64,000 bases of DNA. Source: Physcomitrium patens (Eukaryota > Streptophyta > Bryopsida > Funariales > Funariaceae). Location: the NCBI RefSeq assembly GCF_000002425.4, contig NC_037275.1:10588533-10652532 (forward strand), written 5' to 3'. This document shows, one piece after another, positions 12,071-22,045 of this stretch. The notes beneath the pieces were generated by a model. It was not told the origin of the DNA, made no database searches, and saw only the letters and a program-made list of their open reading frames with translations. Position 1 is the first letter of the stretch. Every line of letters starts with the position of its first letter. The position numbers were made by a program, and so were the translations under genes.

Positions 12071-12321
12071 CGTCAAGGACATATACTAAGAAGTTGTAGA
12101 AGATTGTAGAAAGTTCTAAAGAAGCTTTGTAGTTTGTGGAAGCTGCTTGAGAAGATTCCTAGCTCGTGGAAGCTACTTAAGAAGATTTCTAGCTTGTGGA
12201 AGCTACTTGAGAAGCTTTATAGATTATGGAAGTTGCTTGAGAAGCTTTCTAACTTGTAGTATATATAGGAGCTGAGACTAAAGAGATCCTCAATCTCGAC
12301 AACACACCTCTTGGAGCTCTA
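12071..12321 (+). repeat. 5' LTR of CV2, left part (right part 18865-18966)
   Basis: Aligns with the 3' LTR at 35429-35691 but carries four 30-bp tandem units (about 12138-12257, GGAAGCTNCTTGAGAAG...) where the 3' LTR has one. Its first base is C (CGTCAAGG) where the 3' copy has TGTCAAGG. A TATATATA promoter-like element lies near 12261-12268. CV1 is inserted after CTCTA (12317-12321); the LTR resumes at 18865 and ends near 18966. Confidence 0.8.
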
Positions 12322-12794
12322 TGTTAGGGACATAGTCCTTAGACCTTTCTAGAGACAAGTTTCTAGAACCTTCTAGAAAGAAGTCTCTAGAAACTTCCAG
12401 AAGATTCCTTGAATATTCTCTTAGAATATTCTTCAAAGATTTCCTAAAGATTCTTTGAAGATTCCCTAAAGATTCCCTTAGAAGGCTCTAGAAGATTCTT
12501 AGGAATATTCTAGTAGATTCTAGGAAGTTACTTGAGAAGCTTCCTAGCTCTTGGGTAGTTGCTCGAGAAGCTTCATAGTTTTTGGGAAGCTTCTTGATGC
12601 GCTTCCTTAGAACCATAGGCCAGTAGTATATATAGGAGTCGAGGCTGAAGAGTTCTTCAATCTCGACAACACATCTCTTGGAGTTCTAGCTCACCTTTTT
12701 GGTGTTGTTCTTGTACTCATCTGTTTAATCTAGTTCTGCCACTTCTTCTTGAACTTCTTGTTAGATTTCAAGTCTGTATTTTGTGTCCGTGACA
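12322..12794 (+). repeat. 5' LTR of CV1 (promoter-bearing)
   Basis: TG...CA-bounded LTR. The U3 part is full of GAA/TTC blocks. TTCTAGAACCTTCTAGAA at 12361-12378 is a perfect four-unit heat-shock element, and a second four-unit array occupies 12390-12407. A TATATATA box at about 12629-12636 precedes the likely transcription start. The 3' third (CAACACATCTCTTGGAG onward) is shared with the CV2 LTR. Confidence 0.93.
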
Positions 12795-13314
12795 GTTTGT
12801 CGAGACTACCTTTATCTTAATATCAGAGCTGAATCCTTCTTGTTTGAGAGCGGATTACCCCTCTTCTTGAAGGTATTCTAGCGCTTTAGGGATTGCGGAT
12901 TACCTTCCTCTAAACTGATATTTTCTCAATCACAATATCAGAGCTTAGTTCTTTAAGGCAGAGAGTGGACTACTCCTTTCCTTGGAGATACTTGAGCGTT
13001 CTAAGGGTTGCGGATTACCCTCTCTTGGACTGATATTAATTCCTTCTTTTTGTTTAGCATAGCTAGTAGAAAAGACTGTTAACATCGATTTCAAAGCTTT
13101 GCCTTCTTGATAGAGTGCGGATTACCCCTCTTCTCGAAAGCATTGAGGCATTTTTAGAGGTTGCGGATTACCCTCATCTAAAACTGAAATCGTTTAGTGT
13201 TTTTTTTTTTCCTTTCTCCGAGTAGGTTTTAGTGACAGGTAGTGCTACAATTTTCTCCAAGAGACTTAGCAATTTCTTCTTCTCTCAAAATTTTAATCTA
13301 TCTATTCTCTAAAT
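12795..13314 (+). repeat. CV1 leader with tandem repeats carrying PBS-like motifs
   Basis: TATCAGAGC, the core of an initiator-Met tRNA primer site, occurs at 12821 and again at 12936, each at the start of a roughly 115-bp imperfect repeat. Each repeat contains TGCGGATTACC and ends with an ACTGATATT or similar. A third, more diverged unit lies near 13088-13195. The expected TGG of the primer site is TTA in the first copy. CV2 has the same kind of leader at 18967-19242 with two units. Confidence 0.6.
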
Positions 13315-14379
13315 ATGAAAATAGACTAGGTCATAGACAGTGCATCTCCATAAGTAGACAATAGAGTGGCAACTCTTGCAAATCTTCAAGCTCTTATGAA
13401 TAGTGTACGAAAGGAGATTGCATTTCTTCGCAATCCAAGTAAAGAACCTCAAATTGATCTAGTGACCGAAGAAGCTAGACGCGAAATTTATAGCCTATAA
13501 CAAGAGATTATTCGACTGAGAGAAGCAAGACATGTGTCACATACGACCCCTATAGATACTTCAAGGATTAGTACGAAAGAACCAAAAGCGAGTATGCTAG
13601 ACAAGTTTGATGGAACAAGAGCCAACTTTCGAGGTTTTGTGCAACAAGTACGGCTTTACCTATGCCTATACCCTTCTCGTTATCCGAATGGATTTACCCA
13701 GGTTGCTTTCATAGGTACTCTTCTATCAGGAAATGCTCGCTCTTGGTTTGCTCCACTATTGGAGAAGGATTCTCTAATATTGTACGACCTAGAGGCTTTC
13801 ATAGAGAGACTTACTGCTGCGTTTGGAGATAGCGATCGAGAAAGAGTGGCTGAAAGAAAGATACAAAATCTACAACAAGGATCACGTTCTGCTGCAATCT
13901 ATGCTGCAGAATTTCAACAGCTTACATGTGATCTTGATTGGAATGATAAGGCGTTCATGACACGATTTTGATATGGACTGAGATATGATGTCAAGAACTT
14001 ATTGATCACCATGCCTAAGGCGAATACTTTAGAAGAACTTATATCTCAGGCAATTATTTGTGACAACTGCCTCTTTGAATTACGACAAGAAAGACGATCA
14101 GGCTGGAGAAATGATGGAGCATTTGCTACATTTTCAAAAGGTCCAGAGAATCACTCCACAGATCCTGAACCCATGCAAATTGATGCGGTACGTTTCAAAC
14201 CCCTCACAGCTAAGGAAAGGAAGCGACGGTTTGAACAAAACTTGTGTTTATATTGCGGAGAAGCGGGCCATAAAGCTGTAGATTGTCGAAAGAAACAGAA
14301 GCCTCAAACAACAAGACTCAGGAGTACAAGCATGCAGGAAAACAAGGATGCCCAGCCACAATACGGACCGTGCGGCTAG
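13315..14379 (+). pseudogene. CV1 gag
   Basis: Gag polyprotein of about 354 codons starting at ATG 13315. It makes capsid/nucleocapsid for virus-like particles. The frame is uninterrupted except by TAG 13327, TAA 13351, TAA 13498 and TGA 13969; each differs by one C-to-T change from CAG, CAA, CAA or CGA. Capsid homology covers about 13590-14060 (ASMLDKFDGTRANFRGF, GNARSWFAPLL, DSDRERVAERKI). The C-terminal zinc knuckle is intact: [14 protein letters not shown]. The reading ends at TAG 14377-14379 and overlaps pol, which lies in the -1 frame, by about 106 nt. No classical slippery heptamer was seen in the overlap. Confidence 0.88.
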
Positions 14380-17300
14380 ACATCTCAACATCCAAAATTA
14401 ATCAAGGTCCCTTTCTCTCAGCTCAACCTTCAGATTGTTTTATGGTACCTTTACATCTGGATATTCAAGAACTACAAGTCGATGCTTTATTAGACTCGGG
14501 TGCATCCGCTTGCTTTATAGATGAAGAGTTTGCCAAGCTTCACAATATTTCTCTTGTAAAGAAACTTAAGCCTGTCCATGTAGAAGTCATAGATGGACGA
14601 CCATTGTCTTCGGGCAATGTTATCCATGAAACTAAACCATTGAAGGTACGTCTTGAAAACCATGAGAGCAATATTGTGTTTAATGTTATCAAGACCCCTT
14701 CATGTCCTATCATTTTGGGACTATCTTGGCTTGATAGATATAATCCATTAATAGATTGGAAGTTGCGGAAAGTGACATTTCCAATAAACTCCTTGAAGGT
14801 GGAATCTGCCAAGACAATGTCTAGAAACAAATCCTTGTTTATAGGTGCAAGGGCTTTCATGAAGGAAGCCAAGCAAAATACACCTCTTGTCATCTTCGCA
14901 ACTTCGACTCGAGAAGATGCAACTCCGACTTTGGTTATTCCAAAGCAGTATGAAGAATTCAAAGATGTCTTTGAAAAGAAGAATGCTGATATGCTGCCAG
15001 AGCATCGACCCTATGACTGTGCCATTGAATTGCAAGAAGGAGCACAACCACCTTTTGGACCAATCTATAATTTGTCGCAGACGGAGTTGACTGAGTTGCG
15101 GAAGTACATTGACGAGAATCTAGCCAAGAACTTCATCCGTCATTCGAAGTCGCCAGCTGGGGCACCAATCTTATTTGTGAAGAAGAAAGATGGCTCACTA
15201 TGGATGTGCGTGGACTATCGAGGTCTCAATAAGGTGACAAAAAAGAATCGCTACCCACTGCCTTTGATCTCTGGTCTTCTAGAACAACTTGGGCGTGCAA
15301 GGAACTTTACAAAGATTGACCTAAGGGGAGCTTACAACCTTGTGCGAATCAAAGAAGGAGATGAATGGAAGACAGCTTTTCGAATAAGGTATGGCCATTT
15401 TGAATACAATGTCATGCCATTTGGTCTTACTAATGCTCTAGCGATCTTTCAACACATGATGAATGACATCTTTCGAGAGCATCTAGACGATTTTGTTGTC
15501 ATCTATCTAGATGATATTTTGATATTTTCTAAGAACGAGGAAGAACATGAGAAGCACGTTCGTCTGGTACTCAAAAAACTACGGGAGCGAGGACTCTATG
15601 CCAAATTGGAGAAGTGCTTATTTCACCAAACTGAGATGGAGTTTTTGGGATTCATCGCGATTACAGAAGGATTGAAGATGGATCCAAAGAAGGTGGAAGC
15701 AATCATGTCTTGGGAAGTTCCGAAGACGGTTAGGGACGTACAATGTTTTCTTGGATTTGCTAACTACTATCGGATCTTCATCAAGAATTATTCTCAAGTT
15801 GCTGCCCCCCTCACTCGGTTAACGTGCAAGGACAAGCTCGAATGGGGACCTATCGCAGAAAAAGCATTCCAAGATTTGAAGATGGTATTTACTACAGCTC
15901 CAATCTTGATACATCCGGACTTTACAAAGGCCTTTTATTTGGAGACAGATGCTTCGGATTTTGCTTTGATAGCTGTACTTTCACAGATGGGCGTAGATGA
16001 GAAGCTCCATCCAGTTGCGTTCTATTCTCGAAAATTCTCTGCTGCTGAGATCAACTATGAGATCCACGATAAGGAACTCCTTGCTATAGTAGATTCTTTC
16101 CAAGAGTGGCGCCACTTTCTCGAAGGAACTGCACATCCAGTGACCGTATATACGGATCACAAGAATTTGGAGTATTTTATGTCGGCTCGGGTTTTGAATC
16201 GGCGTCAAGCTCGGTGGAGTATGTCGCTATCCAGGTTCGACTTTGTTATTACTTATTGGCCTGGGAAGCAACAAGGGTTGTCCGATGCATTATCAAGGAG
16301 ATCATATCTTGCGCCAAAGGTTGGAGATGCAGCATTTGATCAACAGTGCACGACATTGTTGAAGCCAGAGAAATTTCGACTCAACGCAGCTATTGTACCA
16401 ATTGATGCTGACTTCCTCGACCAGGTATGGGCCGCAACCATTGAAGATTCTCTAGCCCTTGATATCAAGCAACATGCTAGTGATGATAAATTCAAGATGG
16501 AAGGAGATCTAGTATATTTCGAAGAGCGGTTGTATATCCCAAAAGGGCCAACACGACTCCGAGTTCTTCAATCTCGTCATGACTTTCCAGCTGTGGGACA
16601 TTTTGGATTCAATAAGACCTTGGAACTTATTTCTCGCGATTTCTGGTGGCCTCAAATGTGGAAGGATGTGAAAGAATTTGTTGTATCTTGTGACATTTGT
16701 TCAAGATCCAAAAACCCTCGACATCGGCCTTATGGACTTCTACAGCCATTGCCTATTCCGCGCCGACCATGGTCTTCGGTTTCCATGGACTTTATTACGG
16801 ATCTACCACCATCGAATTCATTTGACAGCATTTTTGTTGTTGTAGATCGGCTTACAAAGATGGCACATTTTATCCCTTGCAAGAAGACATCGTCAAGCGA
16901 AGACACAACAAGACTCTTTCTTGATAATGTGTATCGATATCATAGTCTACCAGATGATATCGTATCAGATTGAGGAACCCAGTTTGTGTCAAAGTTTTGA
17001 AAATCTCTTTTTGAGATATTGAAGGTGGATATCAAGCTTTCTTTAGCATTTCATCCTCAAACGGACGGCCAAACAGAACGAGTGAATCAAGTTTTAGAGC
17101 AATATTTACGTTGCACCATCAACTATCAACAAGATGATTGGGTCGCATATCTACCGCTAGCCGAGTTCGCATATAACAACATCCTTCATGCGTCAACTCA
17201 ACAAACGCCATTCTTTTCCAATTATGGATACCATCCGAAGCTTGACTTATGGAGTTCGTCAACGATTAACAATTCGGCAGTTGAAGGATTGGTGAAGGAG

Positions 17301-17843
17301 CTTTCGCAACTTCAAACTATATTGAAGCTTCAATTGTAAACTGTCCAAGAATCTTACAAGGCATCCGCGGACAAATTTCGGAATCAGGAACCTAAATTCA
17401 CGATTGGAGACAAAGTTTGGCTGCTTCGACGAAATATTAAGACCAAGCGGCCATGTGACAAATTGGACTATCGGAGATTGGGACCATTTGTTATCCAGAA
17501 GCAGATCAATCCTATAGCGTATCGTTTGGAGTTACCAGCTACTATGAAGGTACATCCTGTCTTTCATGTTTCTTTGTTGGAGCCTTATCGAGAATCGTCT
17601 TTTCCTGGAAGAGTACAATGTCCACCACCTAGCATAGAAATAGAGAACCACGAAGAATACGAGGTAGAAAAGGTCCTGGATTCACGGCAAAGACGGGGTA
17701 AATTAGAATACTTTGTGCATTGGAGCGGTTACGATATTAATGAACGAACATGGGAGTCGGCCAAAAATCTCGCGAATGCGCCGCAAAAGGTACAGGAGTT
17801 TCATCAACGATATCCTGAGAAACCCAAGCCGGTTCGACGATAG
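14274..17843 (+). pseudogene. CV1 pol: protease, RT, RNase H, integrase, chromodomain
   Basis: One frame of about 1,190 codons with three stops (TGA 16971, TGA 16998, TAA 17337). Domains in order: aspartic protease with LLDSGAS (near 14490); RT with [17 protein letters not shown] and the catalytic YLDD at 15504-15515; RNase H with DASDFAL and ending in DALSRRS; integrase with H-x-H and CDIC zinc ligands (16560-16700), then MDFITDL, SD-GTQF and GQTERVNQ as the D,D-35-E core; and a C-terminal chromodomain (about 17655-17820) with EYEVEKVLD, HWSGYD and TWES. In chromoviruses the chromodomain is thought to direct integration to methylated-histone chromatin. Lengths match intact family members; only the point stops break it. 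Confidence 0.93.
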
Positions 17844-17988
17844 CTTCTTACTGAAGCTTGCTCATCCAGAAAACAGAAAAGAGGAGAGAGCGCCACCAAA
17901 ATCTATAGTTGATGTAGTCATTCTCTCCAAGATAGCGTAGAACTTTGTTAGTAGCCCAAGTTTGTTCTTATTGTTTTAGCCTCTGAAT

Positions 17989-18330
17989 ATGGATAGCCAA
18001 GATACTACACTTGTCATGTCATCTCAAGCAACTAGCTCACGAAGACGACCGCGAGATGAAGAACCGCCTGCACCACGACGACGTCGAAGGATTCCGAGCA
18101 ACAGATCGCTGGTGATTGTATTTGAGGTCGAGCCTGCCTACAATGGTCAGCCAAAAGGAGTGTTTGCAGGACAATTTCACAATGAAGACACGGAGGTTCA
18201 TGCTTGGTCAGAAGTTGAAGGCGTGGGCCACTACCGTTGGCTTCAAGGACCATTGTATCACTTGCCTCGTGAACAACAATTGGAGTTCATAGCAGAGGTT
18301 ATGCGACAAATCTTCATTTTCTTGCGTTGA
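17989..18330 (+). CDS. Extra ORF of CV1 between pol and the 3' LTR, function unknown
   Basis: An intact ORF of 113 codons, 145 bp after the pol stop, in a different frame. I do not recognise the protein. Residues 1-40 are rich in Ser and Arg with RRRRR (possible nuclear-localisation or RNA-binding patch). The rest is neutral to acidic, with VIVFEVEPAY, KGVFAGQFHNEDT and HYRWLQGPLYHL. There is no signal peptide or membrane helix, so it is not envelope-like. CV2 carries the same ORF at the same place (35017-35370), with collinear frame and 15-20% visible changes, which argues that it was maintained as protein. A pyrimidine-rich acceptor-like TTATTGTTTTAG ends 10 nt before the ATG, so a spliced subgenomic RNA is possible. 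It might be a regulatory or anti-silencing accessory protein; that is speculation. Confidence 0.72.
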   Translation: MDSQDTTLVMSSQATSSRRRPRDEEPPAPRRRRRIPSNRSLVIVFEVEPAYNGQPKGVFAGQFHNEDTEVHAWSEVEGVGHYRWLQGPLYHLPREQQLEFIAEVMRQIFIFLR

Positions 18331-18375
18331 TATTGACTGACGATAACATTGCTTCTCAGAGACCTCGAAGCTAAA

Positions 18376-18386
18376 GGAGGAGGTGA
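18376..18386 (+). promoter_or_regulatory. Polypurine tract of CV1
   Basis: GGAGGAGGTGA lies directly before the 3' LTR start (TGTTAGGG), the expected place of the plus-strand primer for reverse transcription. CV2 has a longer purine run at the same place (about 35410-35428). Confidence 0.8.
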
Positions 18387-18859
18387 TGTTAGGGACATAG
18401 TCCTTAGACCTTTCTAGAGACAAGTTTCTAGAACCTTCTAGAAAGAAGTCTCTAGAAACTTCCAAAAGATTCCTTGAATATTCTCTTAGAATATTCTTTA
18501 AAGATTTCCTAAAGATTCTTTGAAGATTCCCTAAAGATTCCCTTAGAAGGCTCTAGAAGATTCTTAGGAATATTCTAGTAGATTCTAGGAAGTTACTTGA
18601 GAAGCTTCCTAGCTCTTGGATAGTTGTTCGAGAAGCTTCATAGTTCTTGGGAAGCTTCTTGATGCGCTTCCTTAGAACCATAGGCCAGTAGTATATATAG
18701 GAGTCGAGGTTGAAGAGTTCTTCAGTCTCTACAACACATCTCTTGGAGTTCTAGCTCACCTTTCTGGTGTTGTTCTTGTACTCATCTATTTAATCTAGTT
18801 CTGCCACTTCTTCTTGAACTTCTTGTTAGATTTCAAGTCTGTATTTTGTGTCCGTGACA
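18387..18859 (+). repeat. 3' LTR of CV1
   Basis: Partner of 12322-12794, same length (473 bp), about ten substitutions by eye. The four-unit heat-shock element is kept at 18426-18443; the second array has lost one unit (GAA to AAA near 18465). Followed by the target duplication CTCTA at 18860-18864. Confidence 0.93.
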
Positions 18860-18966
18860 CTCTAACTCACCTCTCTAGTATTGTTCTTGTACTCATTTGA
18901 TTAATCTAATTCTTGCCAATTCTTCTTGAGCTTCTTGTTTCTAATCAGTATTCTAAATTTATGATA

Positions 18967-19242
18967 GTTTATCGAAACTCCACTCATCTTTCATATCAGA
19001 GTTAGTTCTTTCTTATTAGAGTGGAGATTATTCCTTTGCTTGAAAGTGCTGATATTTTAGAGGTTACGGATTACCCTCCTCTAAACTGATAATTTTTCTA
19101 TTATAATATTTAGTATTAACTTTCTTGGAGAGAGTGGATTATCCCTCTTCTTGAAGATTTTAAGACATTTTAGAGATTGTGGAATATCCTCCTATAAACC
19201 AATACTACTTTCTTGTAGAGTCATTTCTTTCCTTTTCTTAGA
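18967..19242 (+). repeat. CV2 leader with tandem PBS-like repeats
   Basis: Follows the end of the CV2 5' LTR. ATATCAGAGTTAG near 18992 corresponds to the primer-site motif of CV1, and two imperfect repeats containing GGATTA(T/C)CC follow. It is more decayed than in CV1. Confidence 0.5.
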
Positions 19243-20282
19243 ATGGCCGGACGTCAAGATATTAGTATAATTGAAAGTTCGGAGTCCAAGTTGGACGCCA
19301 TTATGAATGCTCTTGCTACATTATTACAGAGAACTATAGAGATTGAAGGAATCATTGCAAGACTTCATGAGGAGTATCTGAGATGGCACAATCGAGGATT
19401 CACCAACTTCAAGCTTCAATACCAAGAGAAGCAACTTTGCCTCTAGTTCAATAAGAACTGTTGGTTTTACTACAAAAAGAGCCCCAAATTAGCCTCCCCA
19501 ACAAGTTCGATGGTACGCATTCTAAGATTTGAGGTTTTGACAATCAAATTAGATTGATAACAACTTTATAGCCCGAATGCTATCTGACGGAGGAGTCACA
19601 TGTTGGACTGGTTGGAGCTTTGTTCATGGGGCAAGCTCTATCATGATTTGCTCCTTTGTTTGAGAAATGGTCGTCAAATTTGAACAACTTTGAAACTTTT
19701 TTGGAAGCATTTGCAGAAGCATTTGGCAAACATGATAAGGTGCGATGGGCTACAACAAAGATCCGGTCACTACGATAAGGAACATGCTTTGCATCAATCT
19801 ATCCATCAAATTTTAGACAATTAGCATGCAACAGTAATTGGGACGAGGAAGCATTGACGAGTCAATTTTATTGAGGCTTGAGAGACGACGTGAAGGATTT
19901 GTTATTATCTCTTTGTGATCCACGAATGCTCAACAAAGCCATTAGCCAGGCTGTGAAGTACAATAATCGCTTGTTTCAACATCACCAAGACCAACGCTTA
20001 AGACAACATATGACTCACCACACTCCAATTATGTCAACAAGTAGTCTGAATTCACATTCAGAGATGGAAGATATACAAATTCATGCGGTACATGTCAAAT
20101 TCCTAACTCTAGAAGAAAAAAAGCAGCGTATGGAAGAAGGACTATGCTTATATTGGGGTGAAGAAGGCTACAAAGCTAGAAACTGCTCCAAGAAGCAAAA
20201 TCGATACATTGTCAAGACCAGAGGCATGTTTGTTCAAGAAAATGATGATGCCCAGCCACAAAAGGATCGTGCGGCTAGATAA
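19243..20282 (+). pseudogene. CV2 gag
   Basis: Decayed gag aligned with CV1 gag. An ATG-initiated stretch (19243-19446, MAGRQDISIIES) is followed after frame changes by FETFLEAFAEAFGKHDKVRWA (about 19690-19760) and GLRDDVKDLLLSLCDPRM. The zinc knuckle near 20140-20185 reads CLYWGEEGYKARNC: the second Cys is Trp and the His is Tyr, so zinc binding is lost. Frame breaks lie between 19447 and 19880, and TGA 19872-19874 is at almost the same codon as the TGA of CV1 and CV4 gag. Confidence 0.82.
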
Positions 20283-20339
20283 TTGAATACCACAATAACA
20301 ATCAGGTTCCTCTCTTTTTACTTAGCCTGTCCATTGCTT

Positions 20340-22045
20340 TACCATTCTTCTATCTTTAGGCCCTTAGAAACTAAAAATCTTAGCATTATTAGATTCAAAA
20401 GCATCTGCTTATTTTTTAGATGAAGAATTTGCTAAGCGTCACGAGATTCCTCTAGTACAAAAATCTAAACCAGTTCACATAGAAGTAATAGATGGACGAC
20501 CTTTATTGTCTGGTAGTATCACATATGAATCAAAACCTATAGAAGTGATGTTTAAAGACCATAGTAGTTATATTATTTTTAATATTAATAGAATCCCATC
20601 AAATCCTACTATTCTTGGTCTTTCTTGGTTAGAAATGCATAACCCATGCATAGATTGGAGATTACAAAAGATGACATTTCCTATAGAACATTCTGAGAGT
20701 AAGCCTCTTAGAAGATCTCGAATCAAAAAATCCTTAATTATTGGAGCAAAAGCGTTTGTAACATCGTCCAAAGAAGGTACATCATTTGTCATTTATGTGA
20801 CTTCAACTAGCAAAGAGAAGATTTTGACAACAAGTATACTAGAGCAATATAAGAATTTCGAAGACATGTTTCAAAAAAAAAATGCCGACATGCTACTGAA
20901 GCATCGACCATATGATTGTGCCATAGACTTACAGGAAGGAGCACAACCACTTTTTCGTCCAATCTATAATTTGTTGCAGATGGAGTTAGCAGAGTTACGA
21001 AAGTATATTGACAAGAATCTAGCCAAGAACTTCATTTGTCATTCGAAGTCACCAACTGGAGCACCAATCTTATTTGTGAAGAAAAAAGATGGCTTTTTGT
21101 GGATGTGCGTAGATTATCGAGGTTTCAATAAGGTGACAAAGAAGAATCGTTATCCATTATCTTTGATATCAGGTCTTTTAGAATAACTTGGGCATGCAAA
21201 GATCTTTACAAAGATTGATCTAAAGAGAGCTTACAACCTCGTGTAAATCAAAGAAGGAAATGAAAGGAGGACAACTTTCCGTACAAGATATGGCCATTTT
21301 CAATATAATGTCATGTCTTTTGGTCTTACCAATGCTCCGGTGGTCTTTCAATACATGATGAATGACATCTTTCGGGAGCACCTTGACGATTTTGTTGTCA
21401 TCTATCTAGATGATATTTTGATATTTTCCAAAAACATAGAAGAGCATGAGAAATACGTTCGTTTGGTCCTTGAAAAATTCCACGAGCGAGGACTTTATGC
21501 CAAATTGGAGAAGTGCTTATTTAACCAAACTAAGATGGAATTTTTGGAATTCATTACAACTACGAAAGGTTTAAAGATGGACCCTAAGAAGGTGGAAGAA
21601 ATTGTATCATGGGAAGTTCCAAAGACGATTAGAGATGTACAATGCTTTCTTGGCTTTGCTAACTTCTATCGGATCTTCATCAAGAATTATTCTCAAGTTG
21701 TTGCTCCGCTCACTCGGTTGACATGTAAATACAAGTTCAAATAGGGACCTCTAGCAGAAAAAGTATTTTAAGATCTTAAGATGGCATTTACTATGGCTCC
21801 AATCTTGGTACATCGAGACTTTCAAAGGCCTTCAATTTGGAGACCAATGCTTCGTATTTTGCTATGGGAGCTGTACTTTTGCAGATAGGCATAGACGAGA
21901 AGTTTTATCTGGTTGCATTCTACTCTCAAAAGTTTTTTGCTGTCGAGATTAACTATAAGATCCATGATAAAGAACTTCTTGCAATAGTGGATTCTTTCCA
22001 AGAATGGCGTCACTTTCTTGAAGGAGTTGCACATCAAATAATCGT
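20340..22045 (+). pseudogene. CV2 pol, first part: protease, RT, RNase H start
   Basis: Collinear with CV1 pol. The protease active site is degraded ([16 protein letters not shown] near 20390, D-S-K in place of D-S-G). RT begins near 20890 with [18 protein letters not shown] and keeps WMCVDYRG and the catalytic YLDD near 21405-21416. Stops occur at 21184, 21244, 21742 and 21767, and a frameshift lies near 21815-21840. The RNase H is cut at 22045, directly after FLEGVAHQI, where FL2 is inserted; the next codons are found at 31773. Confidence 0.88.

Larger units (their letters stand above)
12322..18859 (+). mobile_element. CV1: young Ty3/gypsy chromovirus, complete structure
   Basis: Full-length LTR retrotransposon of 6,538 bp. 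It has two 473-bp LTRs (12322-12794 and 18387-18859) starting TGTTAGGG and ending GTGACA, and a perfect 5-bp target duplication CTCTA (12317-12321 and 18860-18864). By eye the LTRs differ at about 10 positions (about 2%), nine of them transitions. Order inside: tandem-repeat leader, gag, pol (PR, RT, RNase H, integrase, chromodomain), an extra ORF, and a polypurine tract. It sits inside the 5' LTR of its relative CV2. Seven premature stops disable gag and pol; catalytic motifs are otherwise intact. Confidence 0.95.

Noticed and set aside
14274..14379. Canonical -1 slippery heptamer in the CV1 gag/pol overlap
   Set aside because: I checked the gag-frame codons in the overlap; A-rich runs are present but none fits X-XXY-YYZ.
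17989..18330. Envelope-like gene
   Set aside because: No signal peptide, membrane segment or Cys pattern is visible in the 113-codon ORF.
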